From an uncultured Flavobacterium sp. (GTDB lineage: Bacteria > Bacteroidota > Bacteroidia > Flavobacteriales > Flavobacteriaceae): a DNA stretch of 38,551 nt. The notes under the pieces are model-generated. The model searched no databases. It was not told the DNA's origin and was given only the letters and a program-made list of their open reading frames with translations. The translations under genes were made by a program, and so were the position numbers. Location of the stretch: assembly GCF_947632075.1 (NCBI RefSeq), contig NZ_CANRNX010000016.1:1-38551 (forward strand), read 5' to 3'. Shown piece by piece: positions 18,662 to 25,059 of this stretch (position 1 is the first letter of the stretch; each line of letters begins with the position of its first letter).

Positions 18662-19576
18662 TTAATTATTATATTGTTGTAAAGCTTTAATATCTTCTAT
18701 ATGCTGTGCAAATAAAACACTTTTTTCTGGATATTTCAAAATTAATATTTGATAAGCTTGTATAGCTTTTTGATATTTTTTTTGTTCTAAATAAATTTTC
18801 GCTAAAGTTTCTGTCATCAATAAAGATGAATCTTCTTCACTTTTCTCAATATTTATAGTTACTTGAGGTGCTGATTTTGAAGGCACAATCTTAGGATTAG
18901 TTTCTATAAACCGATCTATAAGCTCGAGTTTTTTCTGTTTTGATTCGTCAATAATTTCTTCTTGATGCGCTTCATCTTCCTTGTTCTCTTCAGAAGTTTC
19001 TTCGTTTCTTTCAATTGGTTGAGCTTTAGTAAGCTTTAACCATTCAGAAAAAGAATGTTTTTCATTTTCTTGAAATGGCAATGGTTTGCCAATTTCTAAT
19101 TTTTCTTCAATTTCTTGAATTGCTTCGACTTCAACACTTGTTTTCTCTGACTTAGAAATTATTTTGGTTTCAATCTTCGAAATTATTTCATCTTCTTTCT
19201 CAGTATCTTCGATATAAGCAATAGTTGATAAAATCGACTTTTCAATATTTTCTTCTAAAGTAGGTTCAGGCTTTTTGTATTCGATTAACATTTCGTCAAA
19301 AACCTCAACTTCTTCAATATTAATTGGTTTATATGTTATGAAATCTTCAGAGATAATTAAGTCAAATAAAACATCTCTATCTGTAGTGTATGCAGCTGTT
19401 TTTTTTAGTTCGTTGTTATATAAATAGCTTCTTTGTGTATGAAGACTTTTTAAATATAATGCGCGAGCCGACTGAAAATACGGAAACTCTTCGATAATCT
19501 GTAAAAGATTTTCGCCGTCTGTTTCTGAAATATTTTCAGGATGATTTAACTTATATGTAAATTCTGTAAGATTCAA
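18662..19576 (-). CDS. TPR-like hypothetical protein
   Basis: 304 residues, no signal peptide or membrane segment. The N-terminal ~100 residues are helical and begin MNLTEFTYKLNHPENISE, with an EEFPYFQSARALYLKSL segment. The middle (about 110-225) is strongly acidic, Glu/Lys-rich and low in complexity, so probably disordered or coiled. The last ~60 residues (SLLMTETLAKIYLEQKKYQ, KAIQAYQILILKYPEKS) make one convincing tetratricopeptide-type helical hairpin with part of a second. Likely a scaffold or partner-binding protein. It lies 4 nt after lptE and 3 nt before secG, so a role near LPS or protein export is plausible but unproven. Confidence 0.75.
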   Translation of the reverse strand: MNLTEFTYKLNHPENISETDGENLLQIIEEFPYFQSARALYLKSLHTQRSYLYNNELKKTAAYTTDRDVLFDLIISEDFITYKPINIEEVEVFDEMLIEYKKPEPTLEENIEKSILSTIAYIEDTEKEDEIISKIETKIISKSEKTSVEVEAIQEIEEKLEIGKPLPFQENEKHSFSEWLKLTKAQPIERNEETSEENKEDEAHQEEIIDESKQKKLELIDRFIETNPKIVPSKSAPQVTINIEKSEEDSSLLMTETLAKIYLEQKKYQKAIQAYQILILKYPEKSVLFAQHIEDIKALQQYNN

Positions 19577-19580
19577 TTTA

Positions 19581-20105
19581 TTACCATTTTGCTAATGAAG
19601 CGTTAAAAACATCTTGTGTAATTCGTTCAAAAATAACATCTAATGCAGCCGACAATGTTGGACCTGTTAACTGATCGTTTGCAGGATAATCATAGAAAAA
19701 CGAAAAAGCTTTATCAAAATCATCTTCAGGAACATTTTTATTTGTAAAACGAACTTGAACAGAAATATAAAGTCTGTTTTGTGCTGCAGTTTGTTCTGCT
19801 GTTGCAGTCATCGGAGAAATTCTATATTCGGTTATCTCTCCTTCATACACTAAATCTCCTCCTGTATTTGTTAAGTTTAAACTTGTTTGATTTACAATTA
19901 AATCTTGTAAAGCAATTGTAAACAATCGATCAATTCCAGGCTCAACTAATTCAGCGTTATTCAAAAAGTTATTAACTTGAAAAGTATTCGCATCAATTTT
20001 TCCAGTTCCGGTAAAATTATACGCTCCGCAACCGTTTAAAAATAATGAAAAAAAGGTTACTAAACTCAACAAGCTTATTTTTTTTATGATGTTTTTATAA
20101 ATCAT
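19581..20105 (-). CDS. lptE: LptE-family LPS assembly lipoprotein
   Basis: 174 residues. Signal peptide with lipobox LNGC, Cys26 lipidated, then CGAYNFTGTGKIDANTFQV, which matches the start of Bacteroidota LptE-like proteins. LptE plugs LptD at the outer membrane for LPS insertion. The ELVEPGIDRLFTIALQD and GDLVYEGEITEYRI strands and the ALDVIFERITQDVFNASLAKW helix fit the fold. Its start codon lies inside the upstream sigma-54 activator gene (11-nt overlap), so translation is probably coupled. An alternative start further in would cut into the signal peptide, so the first ATG is kept. Confidence 0.87.
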   Translation of the reverse strand: MIYKNIIKKISLLSLVTFFSLFLNGCGAYNFTGTGKIDANTFQVNNFLNNAELVEPGIDRLFTIALQDLIVNQTSLNLTNTGGDLVYEGEITEYRISPMTATAEQTAAQNRLYISVQVRFTNKNVPEDDFDKAFSFFYDYPANDQLTGPTLSAALDVIFERITQDVFNASLAKW

Positions 20106-21366
20106 ATTGTTTAATTTTTCGGTATAAAGTGCGTTCAGAAATTCCTAATTCATCAGCCGCAGCTTTACGCTTACCGTTGTTTCTTTCTAAAGCTTTTTTA
20201 ATTAACTGAAGTTCTTTTTCATCTAAACGTAAATTTTCATCTTCATCATCCACTGTTTCAGCAATTAAATAAGATTCAAACTCATTATCATCTTCATCAA
20301 CTTCTTCTACAAAAGTTTGTGCAGGCTGACTTTCATAAATGCGAGAATGATTTTTTTCAATTTCAGAAACTTCATCGTTTTGACCATAAATTTTCTGAAT
20401 TAAAGATTTATTGTTTTCTTGAACGTTTGACGAAGTCCCGTTTTTCATCAATTCTAAAGTTAACTTTTTCAAATCGTTTAAGTCACTTTTCATATCGAAA
20501 AGCACTTTGTATAAAATCTCTCTTTCATTACTAAAATCACTTTCTGCTTTTTTACTTTCTACAACAGAAGGTAATTGTTTATTGCGATTTGGTAAATACG
20601 ATTGAATAGTTTCTAAACTAATCTCTCTTTCAGTTTCGATAACCGAAATTTGTTCAGCAATATTTCTTAATTGTCTGATATTTCCATCCCAACGATATTG
20701 TTTCAAATAAGCCGCAGCCTGATCTGACAACTTAATCGGAGGCATTTTATATTTGTGTGCAAAATCTGAAGAAAACTTTCTGAATAATAAATGAATGTCA
20801 TCTCCACGCTCTCTTAGTGGAGGTAAGGTGATTTCAACCGTACTTAAACGATAGTATAAATCTTCTCTGAATTTACCTTTTTCAATAGCTTCAAACATTT
20901 TTACGTTTGTAGCTGCTACAATTCGAACATCTGTTTTTTCAACTTTAGAAGAACCTACTTTCATATATTCTCCGTTTTCTAAAACACGTAATAATCGAAC
21001 TTGTGTTGTTAAGGGTAACTCACCAACTTCGTCTAAAAAAATAGTTCCGCCATTTGCTACTTCAAAATAACCTTCACGTGAACCAACAGCTCCGGTAAAT
21101 GCTCCTTTTTCGTGTCCAAAAAGTTCAGAATCAATGGTTCCTTCCGGAATTGCACCACAGTTCACGGCAATATATTTACCGTGTTTTCTGTGTGAAAGTG
21201 CATGTATAATTTTAGGAATACTCTCTTTACCCACACCACTTTCTCCGGTTACCAAAACAGAAATATCTGTCGGGGCTACTTGAATGGCTTTTTCAAGTGC
21301 CCGATTTAATTTCGGATCGTTTCCGATAATTCCAAATCTTTGTTTTATGGATTGAATGTTTTCCAT
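20095..21366 (-). CDS. Sigma-54-dependent transcriptional activator without receiver domain
   Basis: 423 residues. The AAA+ central domain starts almost at the N-terminus: Walker A GESGVGKE (41-48), ELFGHEKGAFTGA with an intact GAFTGA loop (88-93) that contacts sigma-54, Walker B GGTIFLDEVGEL (106-117), then the arginine-finger region RLSTVEITLPPLRERGDDI. Residues about 265-375 form a Glu/Asp-rich linker. A Fis-type helix-turn-helix closes the protein (NGKRKAAADELGISERTLYRKIKQ). There is no REC, PAS or GAF input domain, so activity must be set by expression level, a partner or the linker. It sits between miaB and lptE, overlapping lptE by 11 nt. Target promoters are not identifiable here. Confidence 0.94.
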   Translation of the reverse strand: MENIQSIKQRFGIIGNDPKLNRALEKAIQVAPTDISVLVTGESGVGKESIPKIIHALSHRKHGKYIAVNCGAIPEGTIDSELFGHEKGAFTGAVGSREGYFEVANGGTIFLDEVGELPLTTQVRLLRVLENGEYMKVGSSKVEKTDVRIVAATNVKMFEAIEKGKFREDLYYRLSTVEITLPPLRERGDDIHLLFRKFSSDFAHKYKMPPIKLSDQAAAYLKQYRWDGNIRQLRNIAEQISVIETEREISLETIQSYLPNRNKQLPSVVESKKAESDFSNEREILYKVLFDMKSDLNDLKKLTLELMKNGTSSNVQENNKSLIQKIYGQNDEVSEIEKNHSRIYESQPAQTFVEEVDEDDNEFESYLIAETVDDEDENLRLDEKELQLIKKALERNNGKRKAAADELGISERTLYRKIKQYDL

Positions 21367-21383
21367 TTTTTAAATTTAGTTGA

Positions 21384-22829
21384 TTATTGCATTTCACTGT
21401 AACCAATAGCATCACCAATTAAGGTAGCTGATGTACAATCTGTAATTTTTACATTAACAAAATCGCCTTCTTTATAATTTTCTTTAGGAAAAACTACTGT
21501 AGTGTTTTGAGAATTTCTTCCAGACCAATGTTCATCAGATTTTTTAGAAGTTTTTTCAATTAAAACTTCAACTGTTTCTCCAACAAAACGTTTAGTTCTT
21601 TCTAATGCAATACCTTGTTGTAAATCTACAATTTCTTGTAATCTACGTTTTTTAACTTCTTCCGGAACGTCATCTTCTAATTTACGAGCAGCTAAAGTTC
21701 CTGGTCTTTCAGAATAAGCGAACATATAACCAAAGTCATATCTTACATATTTCATTAAAGATAGAGTATCTTGGTGATCTTCTTCAGTTTCTGTTGGGAA
21801 ACCTGTAATCATATCTTGAGATAAAGAAATTCCTGGAACAATTTTGTAGATGCGATCTACTAATTCCATATATTCTTCACGTGTGTGCTGACGGTTCATT
21901 TCTTTTAAAATACGAGTAGATCCAGACTGTACAGGTAAGTGAATGTATTTACAAATATTATGATGTTTAGCCATTACATGTAATACTTCGTCGTGCATGT
22001 CTTGTGGATTTGAAGTAGAGAAACGGAAACGCATTTTTGGGAATTGCGAAGCACAAGAATCTAACAACTGAGCGAAATCAACTGCTGTTGCTTTTTGCAT
22101 TTCTGTTGCTTTATCGTAATCTTTTTTCAATCCGCCACCATACCATAAATAACTATCTACGTTTTGACCTAATAAAGTAACTTCTTTAAATCCTTTATCT
22201 GATAAATCTTGAATTTCTTCAATAATACTTTTCGGTTCACGGCTACGTTCACGTCCACGAGTAAATGGAACAACGCAGAAAGTACACATATTATCACAAC
22301 CACGAGTAATTGAAACAAACGCAGTTACTCCGTTTGAATTTAAACGAACAGGTGCAATATCACCATAAGTTTCTTCTTTAGAAAGAATTACATTTATAGC
22401 ATCACGACCTTCTTCAACATCTGCTAATAAATTTGGAATGTCTTTGTACGCATCTGGCCCAACAACCATATCTACAATTTTTTCCTCTTCTAAAAATTTA
22501 CTTTTTAAACGTTCAGCCATACAACCAAGAACCCCAACCTTCATTCCAGGATTTATTTTCTTAACTGCATTATATTTTTCTAAACGTTTACGAACAGTTT
22601 GTTCGGCTTTATCTCTAATAGAACAAGTATTTACTAAAACTAAATCTGCTTCTTCTAAATTTTGTGTGGTATTGTATCCTTGATCTGCTAAAATTGAAGC
22701 AACGATTTCACTATCAGAAAAATTCATCTGACATCCGTAGCTTTCAATAAAAAGCTTCTTTTTGTTATCTGCTTTTTGTTCAAGAACTAAGCTTGTTCCT
22801 TGTTTATTTTCTTCAATTACCTTTTCCAT
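21384..22829 (-). CDS. miaB: tRNA-2-methylthio-N6-dimethylallyladenosine synthase
   Basis: 481-residue radical-SAM methylthiotransferase that adds the 2-methylthio group to i6A37 of tRNAs. The N-terminal UPF0004 domain supplies Cys33, Cys69 and Cys103 for the auxiliary cluster (SYGCQMNFSDSE, LVNTCSIRDKAEQTVR, VGVLGCMAERL). The radical-SAM CxxxCxxC is GCDNMCTFCVVPFTRG, Cys178, Cys182 and Cys185. A TRAM domain fills the last ~65 residues. It is the first gene of the operon, followed after 17 nt by the sigma-54 activator. A good promoter lies at 22860-22891, and its -33 region overlaps a perfect palindrome. Confidence 0.98.
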   Translation of the reverse strand: MEKVIEENKQGTSLVLEQKADNKKKLFIESYGCQMNFSDSEIVASILADQGYNTTQNLEEADLVLVNTCSIRDKAEQTVRKRLEKYNAVKKINPGMKVGVLGCMAERLKSKFLEEEKIVDMVVGPDAYKDIPNLLADVEEGRDAINVILSKEETYGDIAPVRLNSNGVTAFVSITRGCDNMCTFCVVPFTRGRERSREPKSIIEEIQDLSDKGFKEVTLLGQNVDSYLWYGGGLKKDYDKATEMQKATAVDFAQLLDSCASQFPKMRFRFSTSNPQDMHDEVLHVMAKHHNICKYIHLPVQSGSTRILKEMNRQHTREEYMELVDRIYKIVPGISLSQDMITGFPTETEEDHQDTLSLMKYVRYDFGYMFAYSERPGTLAARKLEDDVPEEVKKRRLQEIVDLQQGIALERTKRFVGETVEVLIEKTSKKSDEHWSGRNSQNTTVVFPKENYKEGDFVNVKITDCTSATLIGDAIGYSEMQ

Positions 22830-22859
22830 AAATCGCCTAAAAGTGTACTAATCAATTGG

Positions 22860-22891
22860 CAAAGATACAATATATTTTTTTTCAATGACAA
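22860..22891 (-). promoter_or_regulatory. miaB operon promoter
   Basis: On the minus strand TATCTTTG (22860-22867) is an exact TAnnTTTG -7 element. TTG (22889-22891) lies 21 nt upstream as the -33 element, within the 17-23 range used in Flavobacterium. The -7 box is 30 nt before the start codon. Best-formed promoter in the window. Confidence 0.75.
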
Positions 22892-22900
22892 GATGTCATT
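22884..22900. promoter_or_regulatory. Candidate operator palindrome AATGACAAGATGTCATT
   Basis: Perfect 7-bp inverted repeat with a 3-nt centre, in the intergenic region between divergent miaB and the SLOG-hydrolase/WYL-regulator cassette. It covers the miaB -33 element and lies about 85 nt upstream of the cassette's chosen start. Not followed by a U-run, so not a terminator. It could bind the WYL regulator encoded in the cassette, but that is inference. Confidence 0.5.
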
Positions 22901-22985
22901 TTAGATTATGCAAATAATTTTAAAAGAAGACATTCCTTGTCGTTTGATGTTTGGAAATTTGTACATTTATCCAAATTTAATCAAA

Positions 22986-24026
22986 ATGAAAACATTCATT
23001 TGTCATTCTGGTGGCGCTCAAGGAGCCGATTTTTATTTCCAAGAAATTGGAAAAAATTATCATGTAAAAACAATTAACTATTCTTACAAAACCAAACACC
23101 ACCATTCAGACAACAAAAAAGAACTCACTCAAAATGAGTTTCTTGAAGGTTGTAAAATGGTTGAAAAAACAAACCAGACTTTACAACGTTTTCGTTACCA
23201 ACGTATGATTAATTTGTTAGCTAGAAATTGGTTTCAGGTTAAAAATTCCGATGAGATTTTTGCAATTGGAAGTATTAAAAAACAAGATGGTTTACAATTT
23301 GTAAAAGGCGGAACTGGTTGGGCTGTGCAAATGGCAATAGATTCTAACAAAAGTGTTTATGTTTTTGATCAGAACGAAATACGTTGGTATTATTGGAATT
23401 TTGATCAGAACGAATTTTTGGTATATGAAGCTGAACCTCGAATTTCATCTTATAATTTTGCTGGAATAGGAACTCGGAAATTAAATTTGTTCGGAATTCA
23501 AGCTATTGAAAATTTATATTACAATTCATTTAAAAATAGAAATATGAGAATTTTATATTTACACGGATTAGAAAGTAAACTAAGTCCAGAGAAGCGATTG
23601 ATTCTTGAAGAGTTTGGAGAAGTAATCACGCCAGATTTAGATTATTTTACAGATGAAAATTGCATTTCGTTAGTTTATGAAAAATATAAAAACGAAGATT
23701 TCAATGTAATTATCGGAAGTAGTATGGGAGGATTTGCTGGTTTTTATCTTTCACAATTAATGCAAAAACCATCTTTTTTATTTAACCCTGCTTTAAAGGA
23801 ACGTCCGATTGTGCAAGAAATTCCAAATGGAGAATTTCAAAAAACTAAAATAACTATTTTGTTGGGCGCTAAAGACGATGTGGTTCCTAATGAAAAAACA
23901 CTGTCTTTTTTAGAAACTTATAAAACCGATTCGCAAATTTCTATTTTATTCAATCACGAAATGGCTCATGGCGTGCCTATTTCGGTTTTCAAAAACGAAT
24001 TATCTACTTATTTAAGAAATCTGTAA
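22986..24026 (+). CDS. SLOG-domain / YqiA-like alpha/beta-hydrolase fusion protein
   Basis: 346 residues from the ATG at 22986. The frame is open from 22908, but the 26 extra residues precede the conserved KTFICHSGGAQGAD strand and overlap likely promoter sequence (TACATTTA), so the internal start is preferred. Residues 1-180 are a DprA/LOG-superfamily (SLOG) Rossmann domain: SGGAQGAD (8-15), GGTGWAVQMA (108-117) and FAGIGTRKL (158-166) are the nucleotide-binding motifs. Residues 187-346 are a YqiA-like (UPF0227) hydrolase: YLHGLESKLSPEKR, nucleophile elbow GSSMGG (Ser246), FNPAL, the acid region GAKDDVVP and His328 in HEMAHG. ATG 23544 (Met187) is where a stand-alone hydrolase would begin. 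The stop overlaps the regulator start as TAATG. Role unknown: SLOG domains bind or cleave nucleotide-derived ligands, YqiA-like enzymes are esterases. Confidence 0.8.
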   Translation: MKTFICHSGGAQGADFYFQEIGKNYHVKTINYSYKTKHHHSDNKKELTQNEFLEGCKMVEKTNQTLQRFRYQRMINLLARNWFQVKNSDEIFAIGSIKKQDGLQFVKGGTGWAVQMAIDSNKSVYVFDQNEIRWYYWNFDQNEFLVYEAEPRISSYNFAGIGTRKLNLFGIQAIENLYYNSFKNRNMRILYLHGLESKLSPEKRLILEEFGEVITPDLDYFTDENCISLVYEKYKNEDFNVIIGSSMGGFAGFYLSQLMQKPSFLFNPALKERPIVQEIPNGEFQKTKITILLGAKDDVVPNEKTLSFLETYKTDSQISILFNHEMAHGVPISVFKNELSTYLRNL

Positions 24027-24928
24027 TGTCAAAAAATATTTTTTTTAGTCGATTAGCTTTAATCGTTGATATGTTCAGAAATGGTGCGCAATTAAATTTT
24101 GACGAAGTGCTTCGAAAATTAGAAAACAAAAGTACAATTGACGAAGATTTTGTGATTTCAAAACGAACCTTTCAGCGTGATTTAAAAGAAATCGATTCGT
24201 TATTCGGAATTGAAATTATTTGTAATCGTTCAACTAACGAATATCAAATTAAAGAAATTCATTCAGAAGATGGAAAAATTCGTTTACTTGAGGCAATTGA
24301 GATTACCAGTTTAATTAAAAGTTCTAATGAAACCGAAGGAATCGTTTTTTTAGAAAAAAGAAAAGCAAACGGAACGGAATTTTTTTCTGAAATTTTAAAT
24401 GCCATTAAGAATTTAAATGTGTTGGAAATTAACTACATGAATTTTTTGAATGAAAGTGGAAAAAGTTCAATTCGAAAAATTTGTCCAATTGCGATTAAAG
24501 AATCAAAAAACCGTTGGTATTTATTAGCAAAAGATTTAAAAGATAGGATTATAAAGTCTTTCAGTTTAGATCGAATTTCAAAATTAGAACTTTTGAAAGA
24601 TGAAACTTTTGAAAAAATCGCATTCGATGTAGAAAAAGAATACCAACATGTTTTCGGAATTTTAAAATCGGACGAAGAAATTCAAAACATAAAAATAGAA
24701 TGTACCGAAAGTCAATATCGTTATTTAGAAACACTTCCGTTACACGCTTCGCAAAAATTAATTGAACAAGAAAATGAAAAATTTATCATTTCTTTACAAT
24801 TAATTCCAACCTACGATTTTATCATGGAACTTTTAGCCATGGGAAAAGAAGTTAAAGTTTTAGAACCTAAAGGTTTGGTTAACGAAATTAAGAACAAATT
24901 ACAAGAAAACATAAATCAATACAGTTAA
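24026..24928 (+). CDS. WYL-domain transcriptional regulator (YafY-like)
   Basis: 300 residues. The N-terminal winged helix-turn-helix (about 5-75) has the recognition helix ISKRTFQRDLKEIDSLFGI, typical of YafY/WYL regulators. The WYL domain (about 131-190) begins VLEINYMNF and carries the name motif as Arg163-Trp164-Tyr165-Leu166, followed by IIKSFSLDRISKLEL. A WCX-like C-terminal region follows. WYL domains sense small ligands, often nucleotides or nucleic acids, and such regulators frequently control stress or anti-phage loci. Its ATG overlaps the stop of the upstream gene by 1 nt (TAATG), so translation is coupled and the hydrolase fusion is the likely target or partner. No strong terminator follows; only a weak AAGAAAA/TTTTCTT hairpin at 24927-24956. 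Confidence 0.9.
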   Translation: MSKNIFFSRLALIVDMFRNGAQLNFDEVLRKLENKSTIDEDFVISKRTFQRDLKEIDSLFGIEIICNRSTNEYQIKEIHSEDGKIRLLEAIEITSLIKSSNETEGIVFLEKRKANGTEFFSEILNAIKNLNVLEINYMNFLNESGKSSIRKICPIAIKESKNRWYLLAKDLKDRIIKSFSLDRISKLELLKDETFEKIAFDVEKEYQHVFGILKSDEEIQNIKIECTESQYRYLETLPLHASQKLIEQENEKFIISLQLIPTYDFIMELLAMGKEVKVLEPKGLVNEIKNKLQENINQYS

Positions 24929-25032
24929 GAAAACAGATTGAAAATTCAATTTTCTTACACATATATATATTAAGGTGTAGATAAAATAAGGTCGATTTAA
25001 AATGAAAAAACTTTTATATTAAAAAAAACCTA

Positions 25033-25040
25033 TATTTTTG
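25033..25040 (+). promoter_or_regulatory. -7 element TATTTTTG for topA
   Basis: Exact TAnnTTTG match 20 nt upstream of the topA start codon. The -33 position has only T-rich sequence rather than TTG. Confidence 0.55.
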
Positions 25041-25059
25041 TCTCACAAAAAAATGAAGA

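Noticed and set aside
22908..22985. Longer start (26 extra residues) for the SLOG-hydrolase gene
   Set aside because: The extra residues precede the conserved first strand KTFICHSGGAQGAD and overlap a TACATTTA promoter-like box; the ATG at 22986 fits the family start.
24958..24971. Short AT-dinucleotide run after the WYL gene
   Set aside because: A few repeats only, expected by chance in AT-rich intergenic DNA; no flanking repeats.
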